The notes beneath the pieces were generated by a model, which was not told the DNA's origin, ran no database searches, and worked only from the letters and a program-made list of their open reading frames with translations. Below, one piece after another: positions 16,820-30,874 of a DNA stretch of 64,000 bases (position 1 is its first letter; each line of letters begins with the position of its first letter). The DNA lies in NCBI RefSeq assembly GCF_000190635.1, contig NC_015172.1, forward strand, positions 682,001 through 746,000, read 5' to 3'. Origin of the DNA: Syntrophobotulus glycolicus DSM 8271. Its GTDB lineage: Bacteria; Bacillota; Desulfitobacteriia; Desulfitobacteriales; Syntrophobotulaceae. A program made the position numbers and the translations under genes.

Positions 16820-17446
16820 ATGATTGGAATAGTCGATTATGGCCGGGGAAACCTGCGCAGTGTGGAAAAAGCCCTGGAAAAGCTGGGCTTTGAGGCCGGA
16901 ATTTTACGGTCTCCGGATGAGCTGAAGAAGACAGATGGATTGATTCTTCCCGGAGTCGGCGCTTTTGCTGATGCGATGGAGGCGTTGAACCGGGAGGGCT
17001 GGGTTCAGCCTTTAAGGGACTATGCGGGGTCAGGCAGGCCTTTTCTGGGGATCTGCCTGGGTATGCAGCTTTTATTCGAGATGGGTGAAGAGCACGGGGA
17101 ACATCCCGGTTTAGGGCTGCTGCCGGGCCGGGTAGTAAAGTTTCCCGCAGGCTTAAAGATTCCCCATATGGGCTGGAATACGCTGCGTTTGGTCAGGGAA
17201 AGCCCGCTGACCGCAGGGATTCCGGACAATTCCTATTTTTATTTTGTCCATTCCTACTACGCGCAGGCAGATGAGGACTGTATTGCCGGGGTCAGTGAAT
17301 ATGGGATCACCTTTCCGGCGTTTACCGGCAGGGACAATATCTGGGGGGCCCAGTTTCATCCGGAGAAATCCAGTCCCTGGGGTCTTGTGATGTTAAAGAA
17401 TTTTGGAAAGTGGGTTGGGGAGCATGAACATATATCCGGCAATTGA
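16820..17446 (+). CDS. hisH: Imidazole glycerol phosphate synthase, glutaminase subunit
   Basis: The 208-residue class I glutamine amidotransferase supplies ammonia to HisF. The nucleophile is in FLGICLGMQLL and the His/Glu pair is in GAQFHPEKSS. ATG 16820 is chosen because GGGAGGA lies at 16804-16810 and MIGIVDYGRGN matches the family N-terminus; an upstream ATG at 16790 is less likely. It overlaps hisA by 23 bp. Confidence 0.95.
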   Translation: MIGIVDYGRGNLRSVEKALEKLGFEAGILRSPDELKKTDGLILPGVGAFADAMEALNREGWVQPLRDYAGSGRPFLGICLGMQLLFEMGEEHGEHPGLGLLPGRVVKFPAGLKIPHMGWNTLRLVRESPLTAGIPDNSYFYFVHSYYAQADEDCIAGVSEYGITFPAFTGRDNIWGAQFHPEKSSPWGLVMLKNFGKWVGEHEHISGN

Positions 17447-18173
17447 CCTGAAGGAGGGGAAAGTTGTCCGTCTTCTTCAGGGAATGATGGATAAGGCGAC
17501 CGTCTATTCGGATGATCCTGTCCGCCAGGCCCAGTCTTTTGTCCGGGACGGGGCCCGGTTTTTGCATGTGGTCGATCTGGACGGGGCGTTTTCCGGCAGA
17601 CCGGAAAATGACAAGATGATCAGGGCTATTGTGAACAGTGTGCCGCTGAAGGTCCAGGTGGGAGGCGGAATCAGGACAAGCGGGCGGATCGAGGAATTGC
17701 TGTCTCTGGGTGTCAGCAGGGTGATCCTGGGAACCGCGGCGGCCCGCAATCCGGAATTTGCGGCGGAAGCGGTGAAACAATACGGTGCGGATCAGGTGAT
17801 AGTGGGGCTTGATGCCCGCAATGGCAAGGTTGCGGTGCAGGGATGGGCGGAAAGCACGGAACTGAATGCGGAGGAATTTGCGCTCAGGCTGCATGACAGT
17901 GGGGTGTCCACTGTGGTATATACGGACATTGCCAAAGACGGTATGCTGGCAGGGCCTAATCTCCCGGCTTCGGTAAAACTGGCCGAAAGCTCCGGCTTGC
18001 AGGTCATCGTATCCGGGGGGGTTTCTTCTCTTGCTGATATCCGGGCCATTAAGGCGGAAGCGGATAAGGGCAGGGGAATCGATGGAGCGATTGTCGGAAA
18101 GGCCATCTATGACGGGGCTTTGGCCCTGAAGGATGTTCTGGCCGTTACACGGGGGGAAGAAGATGCTGGCTAA
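17424..18173 (+). CDS. hisA: ProFAR isomerase
   Basis: The 249-residue TIM barrel carries out the Amadori rearrangement of ProFAR to PRFAR. It begins [20 protein letters not shown] with the first catalytic Asp, and contains [18 protein letters not shown] with the second Asp, and [12 protein letters not shown] 17424 is set by homology; a GGGG run precedes it inside hisH. It overlaps hisF by 11 bp. Confidence 0.95.
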   Translation: MNIYPAIDLKEGKVVRLLQGMMDKATVYSDDPVRQAQSFVRDGARFLHVVDLDGAFSGRPENDKMIRAIVNSVPLKVQVGGGIRTSGRIEELLSLGVSRVILGTAAARNPEFAAEAVKQYGADQVIVGLDARNGKVAVQGWAESTELNAEEFALRLHDSGVSTVVYTDIAKDGMLAGPNLPASVKLAESSGLQVIVSGGVSSLADIRAIKAEADKGRGIDGAIVGKAIYDGALALKDVLAVTRGEEDAG

Positions 18174-18921
18174 AAGGATTATTCCCTGTCTTGATGTGCA
18201 TGAGGGCAGGGTCGTGAAGGGTACGAATTTTGTTCAGCTGCGGGATGCCGGGGACCCTGTGGAGCTGGCGGCCCTCTATGATGCGGAAGGCGCGGATGAG
18301 CTGGTTTTCCTGGATATCACCGCCTCTTCTGACGGCAGAAAAACCATGGTGGATGTGGTGCACAGGACAGCTGAGCAGGTCTTTATCCCCTTCACGATTG
18401 GGGGGGGGCTGCGCAGTATTGAAGATATTCGGACGATGCTCCGGGCCGGAGCCGACAAGGTATCCCTGAATACCTCGGCTGTGCAGGACCCGGAATTGAT
18501 CAGCCGGGGAGCGCATGCTTTCGGCAGTCAGTGTATTGTGGTGGCCATTGATGCCCGCAGAACAGGGGACGGCAGGTGGGAGGTCTACACTCACGGCGGG
18601 AGGACGCCTACCGGGATCGATGTGCTGGAATGGGCCCAAAAAGCCGAAGAACTGGGAGCCGGGGAGATTTTGCTGACCTCTATGGACAGGGACGGCACCA
18701 AAGAAGGCTATGATAATGAACTGAACAAAGCGGTCAGCCGGGCCGTATCCCTGCCGCTGATCGCCAGCGGCGGAGTGGGCGGTCTGGAGCATCTCAGTGA
18801 CGGCTTGACCAAGGGTGAGGCCGACGCGGTCCTGGCGGCATCTATTTTTCACTACCGGGAATATTCCATTCAGGAAGCCAAGGAGTATCTCCGGGCCCGG
18901 GGGATTGCGGTAAGAAGGTAG
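18163..18921 (+). CDS. hisF: Imidazole glycerol phosphate synthase, cyclase subunit
   Basis: The 252-residue TIM barrel makes IGP and AICAR with ammonia from HisH. Motifs are [53 protein letters not shown] and [11 protein letters not shown] 18163 is preceded by GGGGGGAAG. It is the last gene of the tightly overlapping hisGDCBHAF set. Confidence 0.96.
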   Translation: MLAKRIIPCLDVHEGRVVKGTNFVQLRDAGDPVELAALYDAEGADELVFLDITASSDGRKTMVDVVHRTAEQVFIPFTIGGGLRSIEDIRTMLRAGADKVSLNTSAVQDPELISRGAHAFGSQCIVVAIDARRTGDGRWEVYTHGGRTPTGIDVLEWAQKAEELGAGEILLTSMDRDGTKEGYDNELNKAVSRAVSLPLIASGGVGGLEHLSDGLTKGEADAVLAASIFHYREYSIQEAKEYLRARGIAVRR

Positions 18922-19025
18922 TGGCTCAATCGTGTTTCAAGCCAGGGGAATCGTAATGAGTTCAGAATAAGGTCATGAATGTTTAATGTAAGATCATCTG
19001 GTGATCAGTTGGGAGGAACGGAAAA

Positions 19026-19745
19026 ATGCCGGAGAAAAGACCGATAGCGGCTTGGCAGGTTTCTTTAGAGCAGGAGATGAGGAGTATGGAACAATCTGAC
19101 CTGGAAAAGGTCGTCAGTGCGGTAAAGTGGAACAGTGACGGATTGGTTCCGGCAATTGCCCAGGATGTTGAAACAGGCGAGGTTTTGATGCTGGCCTATA
19201 TGAATGAGGAAGCACTGGTCAGGACCCTGCGGGACAAGCTGGCCTGTTATTACAGCAGGAGCAGACAGTCTTTGTGGGTCAAGGGAGAGACTTCCGGGCA
19301 TTACCAGCATGTTTTGGACATCAAGCTGGATTGTGACCGGGATGCGGTGCTTCTGCTGATCCGGCAGGACGGAGCGGCCTGTCATGAAGGAGATTATTCC
19401 TGTTTCCATTACGGACCGACAGGGGAAAAGACCGGCACAAATCCTGAAAAACCAGCCCTGCCTCTGGGGAGGACTTTGGAATTTCTTGCCGAATTAATTC
19501 AAAAGAGGCGTCACGAGCTTCCCGAGGGATCTTATACGACCTATCTTTTCACCAAGGGAATAGATAAAATCCTGAAGAAGGTCGGCGAAGAGTGTGCGGA
19601 AGTGATTATTGCGGCCAAAAACAATTCCGGGGATGAGTTGAGGTACGAAACCGCGGATTTGCTTTACCATTTGCTGGTCTTGCTTGCGGAACGGGGAGTG
19701 ACGCTGGACGAGATATCTGCGGAACTGGAAAAGAGAAAGAAGTAA
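19026..19745 (+). CDS. hisIE: Bifunctional PRA-CH cyclohydrolase / PRA-ATP pyrophosphohydrolase
   Basis: The 239-residue fusion performs steps two and three of histidine synthesis. The HisI part (about 35-135) has [21 protein letters not shown] and the metal-site segment [14 protein letters not shown]; the HisE part (about 150-239) has [23 protein letters not shown] at 19010-19016 supports ATG 19026; an ATG at 19086 would give the more usual N-terminus. A 104-bp gap separates it from hisF and shows no clear operator, so it may be read through from hisF. Confidence 0.94.
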   Translation: MPEKRPIAAWQVSLEQEMRSMEQSDLEKVVSAVKWNSDGLVPAIAQDVETGEVLMLAYMNEEALVRTLRDKLACYYSRSRQSLWVKGETSGHYQHVLDIKLDCDRDAVLLLIRQDGAACHEGDYSCFHYGPTGEKTGTNPEKPALPLGRTLEFLAELIQKRRHELPEGSYTTYLFTKGIDKILKKVGEECAEVIIAAKNNSGDELRYETADLLYHLLVLLAERGVTLDEISAELEKRKK

Positions 19746-19879
19746 GGATAATCATTCTTCAGAGTATTGATGAGGCGCTGTTGGACATTATCTGGCAGTG
19801 CTTTTCTCTGGATTTTTACATAAACCGGCATGGGAGCTCTGGGATTTTGAGGAGAAGAAATGATAGGGGAAAGAGATTA

Positions 19880-20197
19880 ATGAACGAAAAAGCATCCAAA
19901 ACAATCACTTTGCCGCGCCTGAACAGGCTCAAGCCTTCTTTAGAAAGCACAGCCCTGAAGATTATGGAGGAATCCGGGGAATTGGCCCAGGCGATCGGTA
20001 AATTCAGGGGGTTAAGCGGAGAAAAGCTGACGGTAGAGGAAGCCGAAGCTATGCAGCTCGTCGCCATGGAACTGATGGATGTGGCCCAGACAGCGGTGAC
20101 CATGATGTTTGTGCTGGAGGAACAGTACAGGATTGATCTGGAGGCCATTATTGAGGCCCACCTGACAAAGCTTCGGAATAAAGGCTATTGTGACTAA
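19880..20197 (+). CDS. MazG-like protein
   Basis: The 105-residue protein has the all-alpha NTP pyrophosphohydrolase signature: MEESGELAQAIGKF provides the EExxE part and VAMELMDVAQTAVTM provides the ExxD part. It may hydrolyse a nucleotide, but its substrate is unknown. ATG 19880 follows AGGGGAAAG; an upstream frame to 19781 is probably untranslated. It lies between hisIE, itself containing an all-alpha pyrophosphohydrolase, and pcrA. Confidence 0.8.
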   Translation: MNEKASKTITLPRLNRLKPSLESTALKIMEESGELAQAIGKFRGLSGEKLTVEEAEAMQLVAMELMDVAQTAVTMMFVLEEQYRIDLEAIIEAHLTKLRNKGYCD

Positions 20198-20218
20198 AAG
20201 AAAGGGGATTGGGACAGC

Positions 20219-24485
<4,267 letters not shown>

Positions 24486-24560
24486 GGGAAAGATACGAAA
24501 GAAAATTGCCTTGATCAAAAGCAAGGATTTTTATAAGAAACAGGATTAAGGGTGATGTGC

Positions 24561-25541
24561 ATGATTTTAACCGGGGATATCGGGGGCACCAAAACAAAAT
24601 TCGCCTTGTTTTCATGGGAGGATCAGCAATTTAAGCTGATTCACCAGGAAAGGGTTGAGAGCAAATCAATTTCTTCTCTGGAGGACGCGGTGGCAGGTTA
24701 TCTCGCAGGGAATCATCCCGGACAGTCCGCGGGGATTGAAGCGGCCTGGTTCAGTCTGGCCGGGCCGATAGCAGGAAACAGCTGCCGGCTGACCAATCTT
24801 GACCTGACCGTTGATCTGCGTTCTTTGCAAAAGCGGCTGGACTTTATTCCGAGGGTCGGCTGGAGCAATGATCTTGTCGCGATGGGCTACGGGATTGCTG
24901 TTTTGCCGGAGGATGCCCTGCTCAGGCTGAACGGCCCGGGAAAACAGGAAGACGACAGAGGTGAGATCCTGAACAGAGCTGTTCTGGCGCCGGGGACAGG
25001 GCTGGGGGAAGCTCTGATGATCGGTGATCAGGTTTATCCGACGGAAGGGGCCCATACGGACTTTGCTCCCCATAATGAGGAAGACCTGGAGTTATGGCGG
25101 TATTTGCACAGACGCTACGGCCATGTCAGTTATGAGCGGATTCTCTCGGGGGCAGGCCTGAGCAATCTCTATCAGTTTTTGCGGGCGCAAAAAAAGAGCC
25201 CTGAGCAGCTTCCGGATCAGTTGCCTCCGGAGGAGATCAGTGCCAAGGGGCTGGCTCGAAGTTGTCCTGTCTGTACAAAGGCCCTGGATATGTTTGTCCG
25301 CCTTCTTGGGGCGGAGGCCGGCAATCTGGCTTTGAAATCTCTGGCTCTGGGCGGGGTCTACCTTGGCGGGGGCATACCGCCGAAGATCAGGGAAAAGCTG
25401 ACGGATGGCACTTTGCTGGCTGCTTTTCTGGATAAAGGCAGGTTCAGCCGATTGCTCAAAGATATCCCTGTTGATGTGATCCTGGAGGAAAACACGCCGC
25501 TTTTGGGGGCGGCTTATTTGGCCCTGCAGGCTCAGAGATAA
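24561..25541 (+). CDS. glk: Glucokinase
   Basis: The 326-residue protein belongs to the bacterial Glk family. It has the phosphate loop LTGDIGGTKTKFALF, the segment WFSLAGPIAG, the nearby SNDLVAMGYG, and APGTGLGEAL. It makes glucose 6-phosphate from glucose. ATG 24561 has AAGGG 10 bp upstream; ATG 24555 is an alternative. Its 3' end overlaps the convergent pgmB by 10 bp. Next to a GH65 phosphorylase that would release glucose, a role in trehalose use is a reasonable inference. Confidence 0.88.
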   Translation: MILTGDIGGTKTKFALFSWEDQQFKLIHQERVESKSISSLEDAVAGYLAGNHPGQSAGIEAAWFSLAGPIAGNSCRLTNLDLTVDLRSLQKRLDFIPRVGWSNDLVAMGYGIAVLPEDALLRLNGPGKQEDDRGEILNRAVLAPGTGLGEALMIGDQVYPTEGAHTDFAPHNEEDLELWRYLHRRYGHVSYERILSGAGLSNLYQFLRAQKKSPEQLPDQLPPEEISAKGLARSCPVCTKALDMFVRLLGAEAGNLALKSLALGGVYLGGGIPPKIREKLTDGTLLAAFLDKGRFSRLLKDIPVDVILEENTPLLGAAYLALQAQR

Positions 25542-26167
25542 AGCAGAAGATCGGAAAAACGGGATAAGTGATAGGTGGCCTGCCGGTTTCCGGCGGCGTC
25601 TCCGATGGCGGCACTGTCCATTTTGGCGGCTGAGGCCGCTTCCAGGCCGGACAGGGCGTCTTCGATCACCAGACAGCGGCTGGGATCAATCCCCAGACAG
25701 GCGCTCGCTTTTAAATAAACTTCAGGATCAGGTTTGGAACGGGCAATGTCATTGCCGTCGGTGACGGCGTCAAAGTAGTTTTCCAGGCCGAGTTTCTGCA
25801 GAATCAGCTTGGCGTTTTTACTGGAAGAACCGATGGCCAGCTTAAGGCCTTTGGACCGGATCTGATCCAGGGTGGTTCTGACCTCGGGGCTGAGATCTGC
25901 CGGGGACATTTTTTGCAGGAATGCGCGGTAACAAAGGTTTTTTTCCTCGGCGTATTTTTTTTTGTCTTTTTCGGAGAAGCGGCCGCTGTGGGAGGACAGG
26001 AGGATCTCCAGGCTTTCCATCCGGCCGATGCCCCGGAGACGGTTATTCGCTTTTTCATCAAAATCAATCCCGATTTTGTCGGCGATTTTTTTCCAGGCTA
26101 AATAATGGTAAGCATCTGTGCTGCAGATGACCCCGTCCAAATCAAAAATAATGGCTTGATAGTTAAT
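25532..26167 (-). CDS. pgmB: Beta-phosphoglucomutase, probable ATT start
   Basis: The HAD-family enzyme interconverts beta-glucose 1-phosphate and glucose 6-phosphate. FDLDGVI gives the nucleophile and acid/base Asp, with AIGSSSKNA and KPDPEVYLKA downstream and VIEDALSGLEAA near the C-terminus. The only common start codon, TTG at 26140, would remove the nucleophile Asp. Reading upstream the frame is I-N-Y-Q-A-I-I-F-D-L-D-G with no ATG, GTG or TTG; ATT at 26167-26165 has AGAGGGG 4-9 bases before it and would give the usual spacing to FDLDG and a 211-residue protein. It overlaps the GH65 stop, implying coupling. Confidence 0.85.
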   Translation of the reverse strand: MNYQAIIFDLDGVICSTDAYHYLAWKKIADKIGIDFDEKANNRLRGIGRMESLEILLSSHSGRFSEKDKKKYAEEKNLCYRAFLQKMSPADLSPEVRTTLDQIRSKGLKLAIGSSSKNAKLILQKLGLENYFDAVTDGNDIARSKPDPEVYLKASACLGIDPSRCLVIEDALSGLEAASAAKMDSAAIGDAAGNRQATYHLSRFSDLLLYL

Positions 26168-28490
26168 TTGTTTCCCCTCTCTTTCCTTTGCTGATCAAGG
26201 GCAGTGCCGGTCTGGCGATCTCAAGGGTATTTTCCAGCAGGTACTCTTGCCCGTATACGGTGATTTTTTTGGCAGTCCCGTTTTCCAGTTTGAACGTGCA
26301 CCGGTCTGCCGTCACACGAACCAGCAGCCTGCTGTCCTCAAAATGGATTTTAAAGCTGTAAGCGCTCCATTGGCGGGGCAGAACAGGGGCAAGGGAGATG
26401 CCCTGCTCTTTGAGGCGAAAACCGCCGAAGCCGTAGACAATGCTCATATAATTGCCGCCCATATTGGCAATATGGAGTCCGTCCGCGGTGTTGTGATGTT
26501 TGTCCTGCAGGTCTAAACAGGCAGAGTGCTGAAAGTATTCAAAGGCTTTGTCCACCATGCCCAGCCGGGCGGCGACAATACTGAAGATGCAATAAGAAAG
26601 GGAGGAATCATGGGTGGTGATTTTTTCATAGTAGTGGAAGGAATTGAGGATGGTTTCTTCATCCTGGGCGTCTTCCAGGATGAAATGGGCCATCAGGGTA
26701 TCGGCCTGTTTGCAGACCTGGTGACGATACAGGTAAAGGGGATGATAATGCAGGAGCAAGGGAAAGCGGTCTCTGGGGAGCGTCTCGATCTCTAATCTGC
26801 TTTTTTGTAAAAAAGAGTCGTCCTGGGGATTGATTTTCAATTCTTCATCATAGGGCAGATACATCTGATCGGCGGCTTTTTGGAACTCCAGGAGCTCTTC
26901 TTCTCTTAAATCGATTTTTTCCCGGAGGAGGGTGAAAGAAGGGAAGGTTTTCAGCAAATGATAGATTTTCACGGCCCAGGACAGGTGGTAGCGGGCGATC
27001 ACATTGGTGTAATAGTTGTTGTTGACCAGACAGGTATATTCATCCGGGCCGGTGACGTTATTAATATGGAATTTTCCCTGATAAAAGTTACCGGTCTCTA
27101 TCCATAAGCGGGCGGTTTCGAAAATGATCTCGGCTCCTTTTTCCTGAATGAAGGCCAGGTCTTTGGTGGCGAGGTAGTAGGCAATGATGGAGTAGGCGAT
27201 ATCGCCGTTGATATGGTACTGGGCGGTTCCGGCCGGAAAGTAGCCGGAGCATTCTCTGCCCATAATGGTGCGCCAGGGATAGAGGGCCCCCCTGTCATGG
27301 CCCAGGATGCGGGCATTTTCTCTGGCCATATCCAGGGTCGCGTAACGGTACTCGATCAGGTTTTTGGACAGGGCGGGATTGGTAATGGTAAAAAAGGGCT
27401 GGGCATACATCTCGGAATCCCAGAAAAAGTGACCCTCGTAGCCGTCTCCGCTCAAGCCTTTGGGGGCAATATTGCTGAACCGGTCCTTGCCGACGGACTG
27501 GATCAGTTGATACAAGCTGTACTGGATGGCCTGGTTGAACTGGTCATTGCCCTCAATCTCGATCCGGCAGTAATTCCAGAACTCGGAGAGGTATTCTTCC
27601 TGTTTACGGTAGAGCTCCGGCAGGGAAACGGCCAGGGCTTTTTTCAGTTCCAGGCCGCTTTGTTTTTTGCAGGAGGGGTAGCGGATGGAATCACAAAAAA
27701 CACAATACTTGATGAACCTGATTGTTTCGCCCCGGAGGGCGTGAGTTTTATATTTGCTTATGGCATGATTATGGTCATTAATGCTGAATTCCTGCCGGCT
27801 TTTTTGCAATAAGACGTTTTTTACGCAGCTGCACACTTCCAGACCGGACGTTGAAGTCACAGAGGTGATATAAGAAGCTCCGTCTTTGATCTCGCAGCTG
27901 AGAGGGGTCAGGTACTGATGGCCTTCATTGGCCAGGCGGGGGTCGTTGGGATTAATATAGTTGAGGACATTGCCGTTATGGCTGGATTCAATCAGGACTC
28001 TGCCGGAAAAGTTCAGGGGCAGCACTTCGTATTCAATGGTGAAAAGGGAGAGCTGCTCAAAGGAGGTCATCCGGGTAATGGTGATTTCCGCTTCTTTGCC
28101 CTGGGGTGACCGCCAGACCACATGTCTGACCGTAACCCCTTTATCCATATGGAGAGTCAATCTGCTGGACAGGACAGTACCGCTGAACATGCTGAACGGT
28201 TCACCATCCAGATAGAGCCTGATGGATTGGGTATCGGCGATATTTAACATGGTCTGTTTTTCTGTGACAAAGCCGAAAAGCTTTTCGGCCTGTTTCATGG
28301 GGGTGAAATCATAAAAGCCGTTAATGTACTGACTGCGCACATAATGGTATTGTTCCGGGTAGCCCTCTTCAAAATCGAAGCGGGCTCCGATATATCCGTT
28401 GGCATTATGAAAAAGAGCTTCATTCAGGGACAGGTGATACTGGTCCAGCTGGAGATGTTTGATTTCATAAACCGCTTCTTTTTTGGACAT
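26163..28490 (-). CDS. GH65 disaccharide phosphorylase, probably trehalose phosphorylase
   Basis: The 775-residue protein has the family 65 architecture: N-terminal beta-sandwich (about 1-260), linker, (alpha/alpha)6 barrel with FFWDSEMYAQPFF, HINGDIAYSI and the catalytic Glu in NVTGPDEYTCLVNNNYYTN, and a C-terminal jelly roll. GH65 phosphorylases cleave trehalose, maltose, kojibiose or trehalose 6-phosphate to beta-glucose 1-phosphate. Flanking otsAB and pgmB favour trehalose; substrate is inference. ATG 28490 is preceded by AAAGGGAG; the frame extends upstream to 28544 without support. Confidence 0.88.
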   Translation of the reverse strand: MSKKEAVYEIKHLQLDQYHLSLNEALFHNANGYIGARFDFEEGYPEQYHYVRSQYINGFYDFTPMKQAEKLFGFVTEKQTMLNIADTQSIRLYLDGEPFSMFSGTVLSSRLTLHMDKGVTVRHVVWRSPQGKEAEITITRMTSFEQLSLFTIEYEVLPLNFSGRVLIESSHNGNVLNYINPNDPRLANEGHQYLTPLSCEIKDGASYITSVTSTSGLEVCSCVKNVLLQKSRQEFSINDHNHAISKYKTHALRGETIRFIKYCVFCDSIRYPSCKKQSGLELKKALAVSLPELYRKQEEYLSEFWNYCRIEIEGNDQFNQAIQYSLYQLIQSVGKDRFSNIAPKGLSGDGYEGHFFWDSEMYAQPFFTITNPALSKNLIEYRYATLDMARENARILGHDRGALYPWRTIMGRECSGYFPAGTAQYHINGDIAYSIIAYYLATKDLAFIQEKGAEIIFETARLWIETGNFYQGKFHINNVTGPDEYTCLVNNNYYTNVIARYHLSWAVKIYHLLKTFPSFTLLREKIDLREEELLEFQKAADQMYLPYDEELKINPQDDSFLQKSRLEIETLPRDRFPLLLHYHPLYLYRHQVCKQADTLMAHFILEDAQDEETILNSFHYYEKITTHDSSLSYCIFSIVAARLGMVDKAFEYFQHSACLDLQDKHHNTADGLHIANMGGNYMSIVYGFGGFRLKEQGISLAPVLPRQWSAYSFKIHFEDSRLLVRVTADRCTFKLENGTAKKITVYGQEYLLENTLEIARPALPLISKGKRGETN

Positions 28491-28521
28491 AAAAACTCCC
28501 TTTCGGTGTGGAAATCGTCTT

Positions 28522-30735
28522 TCAGTCCCGGGGCAGGGCAGCACTGATCGCGGCGAATTTTTTCAGGATCACGCGCATGGATTTCCAGGATTTGAGGCGA
28601 TATTTAGCAGAGGTGTTGCCTAAGCCGATTTTAACGGTAAAAGCATCATCGGGCAGAGCGGAAAATAAGTCTTCATCCGTGAAATCATCACCGGCCGCAA
28701 AGATAAAGTCATAATCCTGATTCTGAACGAAGGAGGAGGACCCGTATCCTTTGCTGACCCGGCTGTCTTTTACTTCCAGGACTTTATTTCCTTCCTGCAG
28801 ACCCAGGGTTGTTGATTGAATCATGGATAAGAGGATTTCTCTGACCTCACTCAGCTTCACGGCGGCCATATCCGGATCACACTGTCTGTAATGCAGGGCG
28901 ATAGAATAGTCCTTTTCTTCAAGCAGGGACCCCGGCATCCGGTCAGTGTATAATTCCAGGGTGTGCCGGATGGATTCAATCCAATCATCATCCAGGGACA
29001 GGTTCATGATCCATTCCTGCTGGCCGGAATAGCGGAGCCATAGGCCGTGAGAGGCAATGATATTCAAATCGAGATCCCCGAACCATTCGTCCAGGGTATA
29101 CCGTTCTCTTCCGGAAATCAGGACAACAGTGTTGCGGGGATCATTGATCAGCTCCCGCAAAAGGCTTTTTAATTCTTCATCGGGTTTGGCCTGGCCGGGT
29201 ATGGAGTTAAAACCGACTAAAGTCCCGTCGTAATCTAAAAAAAGTATTCTCTTTGCGGCCTTTTCATAAGCATATTCTATGTGATAGCTGTCTCTTTCAA
29301 TCCCTCTCTGGTAGATGATTTCGGCTGATTCCAGGGAAAAACGGTTCAGCGTATTTAAGAACTCACTGGCCCAGAATCCGACGTGATAACGCTGGATTCT
29401 CCTGGACATCATCTTGTTGCGGGCGATTTTTTCCTCCCGGGGCATGGCAAGAGCCTTTTTCAGGCCGCGGGCAATCGCGTTGTAATCATTGGCATTGACA
29501 ATAACGGCTTCACTGAGTTCACTGGCCGCGCCCGCCGTCTCGCTGATCACAACCATCCCTTCATAATCGGTCCGGGAGGCGATGTATTCTTTGGCCACCA
29601 GGTTCATCCCGTCTCTGAGAGGGGTAACGAGCAGGACATCGGAATGCCGGTATAACGTGATCAGGCTTTCCTGGGTAAAGGTCCGGAAGAAAAACCAGAT
29701 GGGCATCCAGGTGAAGGTGCCGTACTTGCCGTTGATATCACTGACCAGTTCTTTAATTTCTTTTCTTAGCCGGTCATAGCTGTCGACATCAATCCGCGAG
29801 GGAGCGACAATCAAGTTCAGGCGAACTTTACCCCGGTACTCGGGGTTTTGGGCCAGGAAACGGCTGAATCCCTTGATGCGCTCCGGAATACCTTTGGTAT
29901 AATCCAGACGGTCGATCGACAGAATCATTTTGATTCCTTTGGTCTTCTCGATAATTTCCCTGGTTTCCTCCTGTGAAGCGGGGGTTTCATGCTCCCGTGC
30001 AAAAAATTCATAATCAATGCCCATCGGAAAGGCGTCTACCTGAACATAGCGGTCTTCATAGCTTACCCGGTTGAAATTGGTTTCCAGATCCAGCAGGCGG
30101 CGGATGCTGCTTAAAAAGTGCCGCGCATATTCATAGGTGTGGAAACCGATCAGATCGGCCCCCAGTAAGCCCAGGAGGATTTCCTCGCGCCAGATCAGCA
30201 GCCGGAAAATTTCAAAGGAAGGAAAGGGGATATGGAGGAAAAAGCCGATTTGGGCGGCAGGATATTTTTCTTTAATCATTTGAGGCAAGAGCATCAAGTG
30301 GAAATCGTGAATCCAGATCACATCATCTTCCTCAATCACGGACTCTATGGTCTGGAAAAATTTCAGGTTCACCAATTTGTAGGCTTCCCAGGATTCCGCC
30401 TCATAAGTGGTCTTGCTGGTAAAATAGTGAAACAGGGGCCAGATCGTCCGATTGCAGAAGATATTATAGTAAAGGTCAACCTCTTCTTCTGTTAAAAAAA
30501 CAGGGAGACATTGATGGTTCTCCAGCAGTTCTTTCTGAACTGCTTTTTTCTCTTCCCGGTTCATTTTTTCGTCCGCGATCCCGGGCCAGCCGACCCAGAG
30601 GCCGTTTGATTGCTCATGGTAGCTTTTTAAACCGGTGGCGAGTCCGCCGATGCTCTTTTGATAGGTGAAGCCTTCATTCGTATTTTTTTGTACAGTGACA
30701 GGTAAACGGTTGGAAGCAAAGATAATTTTACTCAT
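28522..30735 (-). CDS. otsAB: Trehalose-6-phosphate synthase/phosphatase fusion (OtsA-OtsB)
   Basis: The 737-residue protein joins a GT20 synthase (about 1-465) to a HAD phosphatase (about 490-737). The GT20 part shows KSIGGLATGLKSY, LWVGWPG, WIHDFHLMLLPQM and FLHIPFPSFEIFR; the phosphatase part shows LFLDYDGTLVGF, VVLISGRERY and FAAGDDFTDEDLF. It would make trehalose from UDP- or ADP-glucose and glucose 6-phosphate. It is first in an operon with the GH65 and pgmB genes, 31 bp apart. Full-length fusions are better known from eukaryotes than Firmicutes. Confidence 0.92.
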   Translation of the reverse strand: MSKIIFASNRLPVTVQKNTNEGFTYQKSIGGLATGLKSYHEQSNGLWVGWPGIADEKMNREEKKAVQKELLENHQCLPVFLTEEEVDLYYNIFCNRTIWPLFHYFTSKTTYEAESWEAYKLVNLKFFQTIESVIEEDDVIWIHDFHLMLLPQMIKEKYPAAQIGFFLHIPFPSFEIFRLLIWREEILLGLLGADLIGFHTYEYARHFLSSIRRLLDLETNFNRVSYEDRYVQVDAFPMGIDYEFFAREHETPASQEETREIIEKTKGIKMILSIDRLDYTKGIPERIKGFSRFLAQNPEYRGKVRLNLIVAPSRIDVDSYDRLRKEIKELVSDINGKYGTFTWMPIWFFFRTFTQESLITLYRHSDVLLVTPLRDGMNLVAKEYIASRTDYEGMVVISETAGAASELSEAVIVNANDYNAIARGLKKALAMPREEKIARNKMMSRRIQRYHVGFWASEFLNTLNRFSLESAEIIYQRGIERDSYHIEYAYEKAAKRILFLDYDGTLVGFNSIPGQAKPDEELKSLLRELINDPRNTVVLISGRERYTLDEWFGDLDLNIIASHGLWLRYSGQQEWIMNLSLDDDWIESIRHTLELYTDRMPGSLLEEKDYSIALHYRQCDPDMAAVKLSEVREILLSMIQSTTLGLQEGNKVLEVKDSRVSKGYGSSSFVQNQDYDFIFAAGDDFTDEDLFSALPDDAFTVKIGLGNTSAKYRLKSWKSMRVILKKFAAISAALPRD

Positions 30736-30874
30736 TAGTATTCTCCTAAGATTAAAGTAATATAAAGTCTTCTTTCATTTCAGGAAAACATTTAATGAAT
30801 GAAATGGCTATCCCCCAAGACTAAGGCAGACAGCCAATTGATTTTTTGATTGTGTATTCGGTTGAGCAGTTTTG

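Noticed and set aside
25532-26140. TTG 26140 as start of pgmB
   Set aside because: It would remove the nucleophile Asp of FDLDG and leave MDGV at the N-terminus.
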